Assembly (NCBI GenBank): GCA_964552955.1
Contig: CAZKIU010000014.1
Span: 1 to 64,000, forward strand
Length of the DNA: 64,000 nt
DNA from: UBA1413 sp964552955
GTDB lineage: Bacteria; Bacteroidota; Bacteroidia; Bacteroidales; Prolixibacteraceae
Direction of reading: 5' to 3'
Shown: positions 1 through 8,795 of the stretch, piece after piece
How positions within the stretch are numbered: the first letter of the stretch is position 1
Layout of the letters: every line of letters starts with the position of its first letter
The notes under the pieces: model-generated
Database searches by the model: none
What the model was told of the DNA's origin: nothing
The model's input: the letters and a program-made list of their open reading frames with translations, nothing else
Program-made: the position numbers and the translations under genes

Positions 1-615
1 CATGTATTTCTCTGCCAGGTCAAAGTCGAGCGGCAGATTGAAGAGCCAGGAAACCGCCAGAGCCCGGTATCCCAGAGGCGACCGGGGATCGGCCAGGATG
101 GCCTGGTTGACCCTGTCGCGGTAAAGGTTAACCTGCTTCCGGAGTTGGTATTCACCTGCCAGCATCAGATGGGCCCTTACATCACCGGGATAACGGTCGA
201 CCAGGGTTTTGGCCAGTTCAAACCGCTTTCCCGGATCCCCGGCCTGCCAGGCCTCTTCAATCCCGACCAGTAGCTTCTCACCTTCACTCACCTTAGAACT
301 GTGCCGGATGGCCAGCTCCAGGGCACTCTTCCAATCCTCGGCAGAACCCGCAAGATAGGCCTTGTAGAGATAACCCAAAGCAAAACCGGGGTCAGCCTTG
401 AGGGCCTTATCCACCAGAACACGGGCATCACCGATTCTGCCCATCTCATACGCCTCACGGCCTTCAGTGAACGCCTGGTAAGCCGCATCCGAAGAAGTCG
501 TCACAGGGATCTCACCTTTTTTTTCCTCAGCCTGAAGAAATTGGGGGAACATCCACAACAGCAGCAATGCCATAGGCATAGACCGCCATAGCCACAACAA
601 TCGTTTTCTGAACAT
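1..615 (-). CDS. TPR-type secreted protein (C-terminus outside window)
   Basis: The first 205 codons of a minus-strand gene that runs off the left edge. It opens with a hydrophobic, Trp/Leu/Met-rich segment (residues about 5-28) ending near FLQAEE, a likely signal peptide. After it come helical repeats such as AYQAFTEGREAYEMGR and AEDWKSALELA and a block describing ranks and loads (LADPRSPLGYRALAVSW), all in the style of tetratricopeptide repeats. TPR proteins are protein-interaction scaffolds; the specific partner cannot be told. The ATG at 613-615 is the only start that keeps the signal peptide. Other helical-repeat families are possible, but the A-x-G-Y spacing favours TPR. Confidence 0.7.
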   Translation of the reverse strand, partial: MFRKRLLWLWRSMPMALLLLWMFPQFLQAEEKKGEIPVTTSSDAAYQAFTEGREAYEMGRIGDARVLVDKALKADPGFALGYLYKAYLAGSAEDWKSALELAIRHSSKVSEGEKLLVGIEEAWQAGDPGKRFELAKTLVDRYPGDVRAHLMLAGEYQLRKQVNLYRDRVNQAILADPRSPLGYRALAVSWLFNLPLDFDLAEKYM

Positions 616-974
616 AATCTCTTTTTGAGAATTTCAATTCATCATTCAGACATCAAAGGGAAGGCAAAGGATTTTTATGAGCCTTAACCCTTTTCACAGT
701 ACCGGGCATCATAAATAGTCGGGGGGCTACACATCTTCCCGATAAAAGCCTGCGGAATAAGCTTTTGGAACAGGATCTCAATGTTTTCATGGATGAGAGA
801 CCAGCAATGCTTAACGCCTAAATATACGAAACTACCCCCCCGGGTGAATAGTAAAATTCCACCAAATGATTGCAAAAAATAACCAATTCATTGCATTTTT
901 AGTGCAATGGACCCTGCATCCGGATGGCAGAAAGTTATTCACCCGGCACAACCATTGAGTTCTGGGTTCGGCCC
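616..974. other. Intergenic region, no convincing gene
   Basis: About 360 bases between the TPR gene and the end of the GH20 gene. It is AT-richer than its flanks, with a short C-run near 834-842. A 63-codon minus-strand reading frame at 684-875 has no family features. A TATATTTA box on the minus strand resembles a Bacteroidota -7 element and could drive the TPR gene. I see no RNA gene or repeat. Confidence 0.4.
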
Positions 975-3281
975 TTAGTCGACGATGATTTCACTGACAA
1001 AGAGGTGGGCCCCCTGGCCCGCGCCGCTGTGGCCTGCGGGGCACACCCCCAGGTTGCGGGCGGTCACCCGCACGTACCTCACATTTTGGGCACTCTTTTT
1101 CACCAGAAAATCATGGGTACTTTTTTCGGCAGCCATCACCGGTATCTTATGGGTCACCGATCCCAGCTTCCGGAAGTTCTGTCCATCGGCTGAGACTTCC
1201 ACAACCACCTCTCTGGGCATAAATATCCAGGATCCCACATCCTGAACTGCATCGGTCGTAACCGATCTGATGCTGAAAAGTTGGCCCAGGTCGATGGTGG
1301 CCACCATGTCCTCCTTGTAGAAACCTTTCCAGTGGCCATCATTGAAGTTGGTGGAGCCCTTTACCCCGTCGACCAGGGTATAGACTCCGCTGCCATCATA
1401 CCTGCTGCTGTTGGGAAATTTCAGGGTTACCGGGCAAGCCACGGCTTTATGCAGGAAGAAGGGACGGCTCAGGGGGGCGGTCACGCTTTTCCCGTCGACA
1501 AAGACGGCCGCTTTGGTGGTCACACTCCTGTTGAGGGCCACTGGTTCCGTGTAGAGGGGAGAGCCCGGGGTGGGATCGCTGCCGTCGAGGGTATAACGGA
1601 TCTCAGGATGGCTTGCCTCAGTAGTGAAGGCGACCTCAAGGGTTTTGGTTTCAGGAATCAGCCGCGGTTGGGCTTTCACCTGAAAGGCACTCCGGGCATA
1701 GCGAATGCCTGCTTTCTCATAGCGGGTATACTGGGCTTGCATCCGGGAAGAGAAATCGTCCCAGTTGCGGTTATCCTTTGGGGACCAGACCACCTCGGCC
1801 AATGCCGCCAGCCGCGGGAACATCATGTACTGCAAGTGGTCAGGGGTGGGGATAAATTCGGTCCAGTGGTTGGCCTGCGCTCCCAGGATATACTTACTTT
1901 CCGCTTCGGTCAACGCCGCCGGCACCGGCTCAAACCCATAGACCTTTCTGAGGGTGACGTTTCCGCCGAAAGCCAGGGGTTCCAGCGCCGGATCCCCCTG
2001 GTAGTAGTCAAAATAACAGTGCGAAGTCGGGGTCATCACGGCGTAGTGCCCTGACTGGGCGGCAGCAATAGCGCCTTCCTCACCCCGCCACGACATCACC
2101 GACGCCTCGGGAGCCAGTCCCCCCTCGAGAATCTCATCCCACCCCAGCAGCTTCCGGTTGTGCTGGTTGAGGAATTTCTCGATCCGGGTGATGAAATAAC
2201 TCTGAAGTTCATGTTCATTGCTGAGGCCCTCCTCTTTGATGCGTTTCTGGCAGAGCGGGCATTTCTTCCATTCGGTTTTGTCGGCCTCATCCCCACCGAC
2301 ATGGATGATGGTGGATGGGAAGAGTTCCATGGTTTCAGTCAGGACATCCTCGAGGAAATGAAAAGTCTCCTCTTTTCCGGCGCAGAAAATATGGGTGATG
2401 GGCCACACGCCACCGGGGGGAACCCCCAGGTTCTGACCCGTGCAGGAGAGCTCAGGGTAGGCGGCCAGGGCGGCCATCGCGTGGGCTGGCATTTCAATTT
2501 CCGGAATGACGGTGATATGGCGCTCCTGCGCGTATTTCACGAGCTGGCGCACCTGTTCCTGGGTATAAAAGCCGCCGTAGGTGGCTTTCTCCCCCGGTTG
2601 CTGCAGAGGCCGGCTGTTCCAGTGGAGATTCTCGTGGTCGACACGCCAGGCCCCCACGTCCGTGAGTTTGGGGTATTTTTTGATTTCCAGCCGCCACCCC
2701 TGGTCATCGACCAGGTGCCAGTGGAACACATTGAGCTTGTGGGCCGCCATCTGGTCGATCAGGGGAAAGAGCGATTCAAAGGGCATAAAATGACGCACCA
2801 CATCGACATGGACGCCGCGGTAAGGAAACCGGGGGTAGTCGCTGATGACGGCTGCCGGCAAGGCCCGGGGACTCTCCCCGACCATCTGCCACAACGTTTG
2901 TATCCCATAAAAAACCCCGGCGGCCGTGTTGGCCGAAATCAGCACTTTCTGCGGCGTGATCTTCAGCAGATACCCTTCGGTGCCCGTCAGCCGGTCATTG
3001 GGTTGATTGAGCTGAAGCCTGATGACCCCGGTTTCGGAGGTAGCACCCGCCACTTCGGTGCGCAGGGCATAGCCCAGCACAGGTTCCAGCATCCTGGCGG
3101 CCATCGCGGCTTCCTGCGCCAAGGCAGCATCATGGCGAATCACCGTCGCCCTGCCTACGGGAAACGATCCCTCACCCTTTACCACCGATGCCGGCATTGG
3201 TACCAAATCAAACGGACCAGCCACCCCCTGGTATCCCAGGGAAATAAGGCCCAATAAAATGATTATAACCCTGTATTTCAT
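975..3281 (-). CDS. Beta-N-acetylhexosaminidase, GH20
   Basis: A 768-residue exo-enzyme predicted to remove terminal GlcNAc/GalNAc from glycans in the periplasm or at the surface. Residues 1-21 form a signal peptide (ending GVAG). Residues about 25-150 are the GH20b domain. The catalytic TIM barrel follows, with HLVDDQGWRLEIKKYP and the substrate-assisted catalytic pair D331-E332 in HVGGDEADK. After about residue 520 comes a chitobiase-type C-terminal domain (IRYTLDGSDPTPGSPLY). The last about 140 residues form a discoidin/F5-8-type carbohydrate-binding module (FNDGHWKGFYKEDMVATIDLG). There is no T9SS sorting domain. The gene is divergent from a PNGase F-like gene, pointing to N-glycan use. 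The ATG at 3281 fits the signal peptide. Confidence 0.95.
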   Translation of the reverse strand: MKYRVIIILLGLISLGYQGVAGPFDLVPMPASVVKGEGSFPVGRATVIRHDAALAQEAAMAARMLEPVLGYALRTEVAGATSETGVIRLQLNQPNDRLTGTEGYLLKITPQKVLISANTAAGVFYGIQTLWQMVGESPRALPAAVISDYPRFPYRGVHVDVVRHFMPFESLFPLIDQMAAHKLNVFHWHLVDDQGWRLEIKKYPKLTDVGAWRVDHENLHWNSRPLQQPGEKATYGGFYTQEQVRQLVKYAQERHITVIPEIEMPAHAMAALAAYPELSCTGQNLGVPPGGVWPITHIFCAGKEETFHFLEDVLTETMELFPSTIIHVGGDEADKTEWKKCPLCQKRIKEEGLSNEHELQSYFITRIEKFLNQHNRKLLGWDEILEGGLAPEASVMSWRGEEGAIAAAQSGHYAVMTPTSHCYFDYYQGDPALEPLAFGGNVTLRKVYGFEPVPAALTEAESKYILGAQANHWTEFIPTPDHLQYMMFPRLAALAEVVWSPKDNRNWDDFSSRMQAQYTRYEKAGIRYARSAFQVKAQPRLIPETKTLEVAFTTEASHPEIRYTLDGSDPTPGSPLYTEPVALNRSVTTKAAVFVDGKSVTAPLSRPFFLHKAVACPVTLKFPNSSRYDGSGVYTLVDGVKGSTNFNDGHWKGFYKEDMVATIDLGQLFSIRSVTTDAVQDVGSWIFMPREVVVEVSADGQNFRKLGSVTHKIPVMAAEKSTHDFLVKKSAQNVRYVRVTARNLGVCPAGHSGAGQGAHLFVSEIIVD

Positions 3282-3555
3282 TTCGATATATTATAGATTA
3301 ACAACTTGTAATTCTGTTATATACATCAGTGAGTTCAGTTTATAACCGTCACTCCCGTGGAACACCGTGCCCCGCTCCGGAAAACCGAAAACCAGCAATC
3401 CCTGATGCGAGACCGTGGTTAAAAATAAGAAAATTAAGCGGGACCGGCAATGACTCCTGCCCTATCTCCGGAAGGAAAAATGAGTATCTTGACCGCGGAA
3501 AAGATCTGCCCCGGAGCATCGGGGTGGACGGCAATACGAACATTGAACAACCCAT

Positions 3556-5358
3556 ATGCAAATGCATACCATGATAATAAGAACGATTGTGGCTCTGGGG
3601 CTGCTGCTCCTTTGTTATACAGGGACGGGGCAGGAGCGCATGAAGGGAGAAGCCGTGAGGGTGACCTACCGGCAGGTGGTTAACGGCCAGGAAGGGCGGC
3701 GCGGGGGCGGCATAGAGCTGCTTGCCGGCAGGGAGATCTCAGAGACGCGTGGCGGCCGCCAGGGGCAACCCGGAGCAGTGCGCATGGCTGAGGAAAAGGA
3801 AATCCTCGATCACCGCAACAAAACGGCCTATCAGATGGCCTCCCTGGCCGACCCGGCACATGGGGCATCCGGGGTAACGGCCCCGGTCACCCACCCAAAG
3901 GAGACTCAGAAAAACGGGGTGACCCGCTTCCATATCAAAACGCCTTTCAGCGACTTTCCGGGGCTTACCCTCACCGGAGAGAAAGAGACCATTCTGGGCT
4001 ACTCCTGTGAGAAGGCGACCACCACCCTGCGCAGCAACAGCATTGAGATCTGGTTTACCCGCGACCTCCCCTTCCGGGGAACCCCCCAGATGGCTTATGG
4101 GATTCCCGACGGATTGGTCCTGAAGATCGTCCGTAACCAGAACTTCGCCCTGGTGGCCGACACCCTGCGCTTCGTGGGTAAAAATGAAGCGCCCGTTCTG
4201 CCTGACCAGAAGGGAGAAGAGGTGGACCAGGCCCTTTACCGCCATAAGATCACCGAAAACCTGATCACCACCGTGGAGATTTTCAGGGATGAACAGATCA
4301 GCTGGGGCAACGCCATCCAAAACCCCGCAGGGGAGGTGGTCAACGCCACCTATAAATATGCCGGGGGTACGGTCATCCTCCGGAAGGTTATCCTCCCTGA
4401 GGCCGCTCCCGGCGATCAGATCTTTGCCGAATTACTCCAGTATTCCAACGGGGATGCTTACGACCGGACGGGCACCGTATTTATGATACCTGCCGGAAAG
4501 AAACGCTCTTTTCTGGATGCCCTGCGCAATGGGGTGGAGGAAATTCCCTTTTTCACGGCGCGCAACGGTAAAAACTACCAGGGGATGACCGCCACCGGGG
4601 ATTATCTTCCACCCGTGGAGCTGATGCGGTTTTTCACGCCCTTCGGGGTCCGCCATTTCAACGAACAGGTGAAGGTGTACGGCCAGGTGTGGGAGGAGGC
4701 CGCCTGGTACAAACAGGAGGTGACCGACCTGCAGCCCCTGCTCCGGGGAGAGGTCTGGATCGGCGTCTTTATCGGCAACTACGACAAGGGAGGGCATAAG
4801 GTGAGCCTGAGCCTCAAATATTACCCCGGTGCCCCACAGCCCCGCGAAACCCGGCCAGACGAGGAACCCCAAGCCTGGGTGATGCCCCTGTTCAATACCC
4901 TCAACATCATGGAGATGGCAGGCCAGAATTACGGCACCCTCTTCGATACCGATTCTCTCACTGTGGAATTCGAGGTTCCGGAGGGGGTTAAAAACCTGAA
5001 GCTCCGCTATCTGACAACGGGTCATGGGGGCTGGGGAGGCGGCGATGAGTTCAACCAGAAGGAAAACCGCATTTTCATTGATGGTCAGCTGGTGGTCCGC
5101 TATACCCCCTGGCGGACGGATTGCGGTCACTGGCGAAAATACAACCCGGCCTCGGGTAACTTCTGGAATGGCGTCACTTCCAGCGATTACAGCCGTTCGG
5201 GATGGTGCCCCGGAAGCGCTACCGACCCGCTCTTCGTGCCCCTGGAAAACCTCAGCCCCGGGCGTCATATCCTGAAAGTGGCCATCCCCCAGGGGGCCCC
5301 CGAAGGGGGCAGCTTCAGCGCCTGGTGCGTATCAGGACTCCTCACGGGTGAGTTTTAG
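3556..5358 (+). CDS. PNGase F-type peptide-N-glycosidase with GLPGLI-like N-domain
   Basis: A 600-residue predicted glycoamidase that releases N-glycans from asparagine in glycoproteins. A signal peptide (IIRTIVALGLLLLCYTGTG) begins the protein; ATGs at 3556, 3562 and 3571 are all possible and 3571 gives the most compact one. Residues about 30-220 resemble the GLPGLI family (GYSCEKATTTLRS, then GIPDGLVLKIV). The C-terminal half matches the two jelly-roll PNGase F domains: HFNEQVKVYGQVWEEAAWYKQ, then TTGHGGWGGGDEFNQKEN with the acidic cluster expected near the active site, WRTDCGHWRKYNP, SSDYSRSGWCPG and QGAPEGGSFSAW. The minimal known enzyme is about 310 residues, so the N-domain is an extension. 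The gene pairs divergently with GH20. Its stop codon abuts an assembly gap. Confidence 0.9.
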   Translation: MQMHTMIIRTIVALGLLLLCYTGTGQERMKGEAVRVTYRQVVNGQEGRRGGGIELLAGREISETRGGRQGQPGAVRMAEEKEILDHRNKTAYQMASLADPAHGASGVTAPVTHPKETQKNGVTRFHIKTPFSDFPGLTLTGEKETILGYSCEKATTTLRSNSIEIWFTRDLPFRGTPQMAYGIPDGLVLKIVRNQNFALVADTLRFVGKNEAPVLPDQKGEEVDQALYRHKITENLITTVEIFRDEQISWGNAIQNPAGEVVNATYKYAGGTVILRKVILPEAAPGDQIFAELLQYSNGDAYDRTGTVFMIPAGKKRSFLDALRNGVEEIPFFTARNGKNYQGMTATGDYLPPVELMRFFTPFGVRHFNEQVKVYGQVWEEAAWYKQEVTDLQPLLRGEVWIGVFIGNYDKGGHKVSLSLKYYPGAPQPRETRPDEEPQAWVMPLFNTLNIMEMAGQNYGTLFDTDSLTVEFEVPEGVKNLKLRYLTTGHGGWGGGDEFNQKENRIFIDGQLVVRYTPWRTDCGHWRKYNPASGNFWNGVTSSDYSRSGWCPGSATDPLFVPLENLSPGRHILKVAIPQGAPEGGSFSAWCVSGLLTGEF

Positions 5359-5458
5359 NNNNNNNNNNNNNNNNNNNNNNNNNNNNNNNNNNNNNNNNNN
5401 NNNNNNNNNNNNNNNNNNNNNNNNNNNNNNNNNNNNNNNNNNNNNNNNNNNNNNNNNN
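5359..5458. other. Assembly gap (100 N)
   Basis: Exactly 100 N directly after the PNGase F-like stop codon. The other two gaps have the same length, so this is a placeholder and not a measured distance. The flanks share no obvious overlap, so sequence of unknown length may be missing. Confidence 0.95.
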
Positions 5459-5535
5459 TCGGGTGATCGAACTTAGCCTGCCGGCGGACGAACATGGGCT
5501 GCCGTTATAGCCGCCGGCGGTCGCGGCTTTCAGAA

Positions 5536-5955
5536 TCATCCCTCCGGCGATTGCATCCAGAGGGAAAGGGTTTCGCGGACTTCCGGGGGGAGAGGGGTTG
5601 CCTTTCCCTCCTCCTTGCGGGCACACCCCACCCCGATGACCGACCGGTTAACGGTGACCCCCTGCGCATCTCTCATCTCCCCCTCAAAGGTGATGCGGGC
5701 GCCGGAAACAGACCTGACCCGGAGGACCACCGCCACCTCCTGATCATAGCGCAGGGGATGGAGATACCTGAGGGAAGCCTCTGTGACCGGAAGGATATAT
5801 CCTTCCTGCTCAATCCCGGCATAGGAGATCCCCAAATGCCGGAACAACTCCCAGCGCGCATTCTCATACCACTTCAGATAGTTGGAATGGTGCATCAGCC
5901 CCATCTGGTCGGTTTCGGCATAGGCTACCCGTTGAAGTATTTCAAAAAAGGCCAT
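5536..5955 (-). CDS. Acyl-CoA thioesterase, YbgC/4HBT hotdog family
   Basis: Predicted cytoplasmic hotdog-fold thioesterase of 139 residues hydrolysing acyl-CoA or acyl-ACP. The family signature YAETDQMGLMHHSNYLKWYE is present near the N-terminus, with the catalytic Asp in ETDQMG and the following HHSNY helix. A second conserved block, LRYLHPLRYDQEV, forms the central strand. The start at ATG 5955 (MAFFEILQRV) puts the motif at the usual distance from the N-terminus. A GTG at 6003 would add 16 residues of no known role and seems less likely. It is divergent from the outer-membrane barrel gene at 6096. Confidence 0.85.
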   Translation of the reverse strand: MAFFEILQRVAYAETDQMGLMHHSNYLKWYENARWELFRHLGISYAGIEQEGYILPVTEASLRYLHPLRYDQEVAVVLRVRSVSGARITFEGEMRDAQGVTVNRSVIGVGCARKEEGKATPLPPEVRETLSLWMQSPEG

Positions 5956-6095
5956 GGCATCTTCGTCTTGAATGTTTAATTCCACAAAGGTAATTGGTTT
6001 CACCTCTTTAATATTTTTCCTATCTTCGATTGCTATTAAACCAAAGACTTATTTTTCATCAACGGCCTGTAAAAAGCCACTAATTCTTTTAAAAT

Positions 6096-7418
6096 ATGAA
6101 GAAAGCAGTCGTTTTTTCGATAATCATGGCGTTTTTTCTGGCAGCAGGTGGCCAGGACAAAGAGATGGTCACCAAGACGGGGTGGAATTTCGGCGCACTC
6201 CCGACCATCACTTTCGATACCGACCTGGGATTCCAGTACGGCGCCCTGGTCAACCTTTACAATTATGGTGACGGCAGCCGGTTCCCTTCCTACAACCACT
6301 CCCTCTATTTCGAGGTATCGCGGTTCACCAAGGGCAGCGGAATCAACCGTTTCTACTACGATTCGGACCGGCTGATCAAGGGGTTGCAGACCTCGGTCGA
6401 CGTGAGTTATCTCTCCGACCAAGCCTACGATTTCTTCGGCTTCAACGGGTACAACGCCGTATACAATGCCGGATGGATCGACGATGAAGCCGGGGATTAT
6501 GTGACCCGGATGTTCTATAAATACGACCGGAAGCTCTTCCGTTTCAAAGTGGATTTACAGGGTAAGCTGGCGGGCGACCACCTCCGCTGGATCACCGGCT
6601 GGAACTTCCAGAATTTCAAAATTGCAGAGGTCGACCTGGACAAACTCAATAAAAACAAGGAGGGAGATGAACTTTTGCCTGAGGTCGACGGGTTATACCA
6701 GCTCTATCAGGATTGGGGACTGATCAGTGGCGACGAGGTCGACGGCGGTTTCGTGCCCACCTTCAAGGGGGGACTGGTCTTTGACACGCGTGACAACCGG
6801 CCCAATCCTATGAAGGGGATCTGGACCGAAGCCGTGGTGGAGGGATCCCCGAAGATCCTGGGCGCCGAAGGCTCCTTTGCCAAGCTGAGCCTGATCCACC
6901 GGCAGTATTTCACGCTGGTGCCCCGCGACCTTAGCCTGGTCTATCGGCTGGCCTACCAAACCACCATTGCCGGTGATGTCCCTTTTTACTACCAGTCGCA
7001 GGTGATCACCTCCATCCTCACGGGGGCCCTCTCTGAAGGACTAGGGGGCGCCAAAACCCTCCGCGGCGTGCTCCGCAACCGCGTGGTGGGCGACGGCTTC
7101 TTCTATGGTAACCTCGAAGCCCGCTGGAAATTTGTCCGCTTTAACTTTATTAAGAATAACTTCTACCTGGGCCTCAACGGTTTTGCCGACTTCGGCAAGG
7201 TCACCAAAAAGATCGGGTTCAGCCTGCCCACGAATCTCGGGACTTACAGTAAAGCCGACTTCTTCAAGAATGACGCCGAGAAATTTCACACCTCCGTAGG
7301 GGCCGGATTACGCATTGCCATGAATGAGAATTTCGTGATTGCCGTCGACTACGGGCGTGCCCTCGATAAGCAGGACGGCAAGTCAGGCATGTACATCGGC
7401 CTGAACTACCTGCTCTAG
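6096..7418 (+). CDS. Omp85/BamA-superfamily outer-membrane barrel protein
   Basis: A 440-residue outer-membrane protein. Residues 1-19 are a signal peptide (MKKAVVFSIIMAFFLAAGG). The rest alternates aromatic-bounded strands typical of a beta barrel, including GGLVFDTRDNRPNPMKGIW (the surface-antigen D15 style), GGAKTLRGVLRNRVVGDGFFYG, which resembles the conserved (V/L)RG motif of the Omp85 L6 loop, and a final strand ending GLNYLL. No POTRA domains are visible, so it is not the essential BamA. It is closer to the small POTRA-less barrels common in Bacteroidota. Substrate and partner are unknown. Confidence 0.75.
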   Translation: MKKAVVFSIIMAFFLAAGGQDKEMVTKTGWNFGALPTITFDTDLGFQYGALVNLYNYGDGSRFPSYNHSLYFEVSRFTKGSGINRFYYDSDRLIKGLQTSVDVSYLSDQAYDFFGFNGYNAVYNAGWIDDEAGDYVTRMFYKYDRKLFRFKVDLQGKLAGDHLRWITGWNFQNFKIAEVDLDKLNKNKEGDELLPEVDGLYQLYQDWGLISGDEVDGGFVPTFKGGLVFDTRDNRPNPMKGIWTEAVVEGSPKILGAEGSFAKLSLIHRQYFTLVPRDLSLVYRLAYQTTIAGDVPFYYQSQVITSILTGALSEGLGGAKTLRGVLRNRVVGDGFFYGNLEARWKFVRFNFIKNNFYLGLNGFADFGKVTKKIGFSLPTNLGTYSKADFFKNDAEKFHTSVGAGLRIAMNENFVIAVDYGRALDKQDGKSGMYIGLNYLL

Positions 7419-7464
7419 AAGATTAGAAGATCAAAAGGTCAGAAGATCAGAAGATTAGAAGGCT
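7419..7464. repeat. Purine-rich short direct repeats (AGAAGATTAG type)
   Basis: Four near-copies of a 7-10 base unit (AGAAGAT, AGATTAG, AGATCAG) directly after the barrel gene. A related block follows malQ at 13712 and another precedes the GT4 gene near 52150. There is no clear hairpin. Confidence 0.6.
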
Positions 7465-7499
7465 GAATAAACCTGGATCTTGAATGCGGAAATCCTGCG

Positions 7500-8699
7500 T
7501 CAGGGCATGGCGTCGCGCAGTGCCAGTCCGCCCAGGGAGGTTTCCCGGTACGGGCTCTGGATATTGATGCCGGTTTCGTACATGGTTTGCACCACCTCGT
7601 CGAAGCTGATGCGGTGGCGGCCATCCGACATGAGGGCGTAGGTATTGTGCGCCAGGGCCCGCTGGGCTCCGAAGGCATTCCGCTCAATACAGGGAATCTG
7701 CACCAGTCCGGCCACCGGGTCGCAGGTGAGCCCCAGGTGGTGTTCCAGACCCATCTCCGCCGAATATTCGATCTGGTTGATGGTGCCGCCCATCATCTGG
7801 CTGGCGGCGGCTGATGCCATGGCGCAGGCCGTTCCCACTTCACCCTGGCATCCCACTTCCGCCCCTGAAATGGAAGCATTGGTCTTAACCAGCGTCCCGA
7901 TCAGTCCCGCTACCGCCAACCCTTTGAGGATCTGCTCCTCGGTGACCTTATAGACCCGTTTGTGGTAATAGAGGACCGCCGGCAGCACCCCACTGGCCCC
8001 GCAGGTGGGCGCCGTGACGATGATGCCCCCCGAGGCATTCTCCTCGGAGACCGCCAGGGCATAGGCAAAAATCTGGGCCCTCCGCTTGAAAGGACCTGAA
8101 TAGTTGCGGGCCTTGGCTTTGATCTCCCCGGCCTTGCGCGGCAGCTTCAGCACCCCGGGCAGCGTCCCCTCCGACTCCAGGCCCCGGCGAATGCTTTGCT
8201 GCATCACCTTCCAGATCTCCTCCAGAAATTCCCATATCGCCGCCCCTTCATACCGCTCCACATATTCCCATAAACGGAGGCCGTTCTCATGGCAGTAGGC
8301 CAGGATGGCATCCATCGTCGAATGGGGATACACTTGCAGCGTTTCGGAAACGGTTTGGTCATCGACGACCGAACCGCCCCCCACGCTGTAGGCCGTCCAC
8401 TCCCCGGCAACCTTTCCCCCGGCGTCAAAGGCCTCGAACTTCAGGGCATTGGGATGTCGCGGCAGAAAAACGGAGGGCTCCCAGGCCAGCTCTGCGCTCC
8501 GGCCGTAAAAAACCTTCAGCACCGCCTCATCCGTCAAATGCCCCTTGCCTGTGGCCGCCAGACTCCCGTATAGGGTGACCCGGTAATGGTCAGCCTCCGG
8601 AAACCTCTCCAGAAACATCCGCGACGCCTTCGCCGGCCCCATGGTATGGCTGCTCGAAGGCCCCTGCCCTACCCTGTATATCTTCCTGATTGATTCCAT
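7500..8699 (-). CDS. sdaA: L-serine ammonia-lyase (L-serine dehydratase), single chain, 4Fe-4S
   Basis: A 399-residue cytoplasmic enzyme that deaminates L-serine to pyruvate and ammonia using an oxygen-sensitive 4Fe-4S cluster. The N-terminal beta domain starts with IRKIYRVGQGPSSSHTMGP, the substrate-binding SSSHT block. The alpha domain carries TAPTCGASGVLPAVLYYH, then EVGCQGEVGTACAM, GLTCDPVAGLVQIPCIERN and a C-terminal helix ending RDAMP. Three of these cysteines (in GCQGEVG, TCDP and PCIE) are expected cluster ligands. Both domains in one chain make it the type found in E. coli SdaA. Length is slightly short of the usual 450, mostly in the N-domain. It is divergent from pepD. Confidence 0.93.
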   Translation of the reverse strand: MESIRKIYRVGQGPSSSHTMGPAKASRMFLERFPEADHYRVTLYGSLAATGKGHLTDEAVLKVFYGRSAELAWEPSVFLPRHPNALKFEAFDAGGKVAGEWTAYSVGGGSVVDDQTVSETLQVYPHSTMDAILAYCHENGLRLWEYVERYEGAAIWEFLEEIWKVMQQSIRRGLESEGTLPGVLKLPRKAGEIKAKARNYSGPFKRRAQIFAYALAVSEENASGGIIVTAPTCGASGVLPAVLYYHKRVYKVTEEQILKGLAVAGLIGTLVKTNASISGAEVGCQGEVGTACAMASAAASQMMGGTINQIEYSAEMGLEHHLGLTCDPVAGLVQIPCIERNAFGAQRALAHNTYALMSDGRHRISFDEVVQTMYETGINIQSPYRETSLGGLALRDAMP

Positions 8700-8795
8700 G
8701 TCCGTAAAAATATGCTATTTTTGTAAGGCATGAAGCAGATTTGGACAATAACGTTATTATTAATAAGATTCCCAATCAATTACTAAGAATTTATT

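Noticed and set aside
684..875. 63-codon minus-strand frame
   Set aside because: No family features, no conserved neighbour and irregular composition.
1281..3257. Plus-strand frames of 257 and 365 codons
   Set aside because: Antisense to GH20, produced by GC-rich codon bias.
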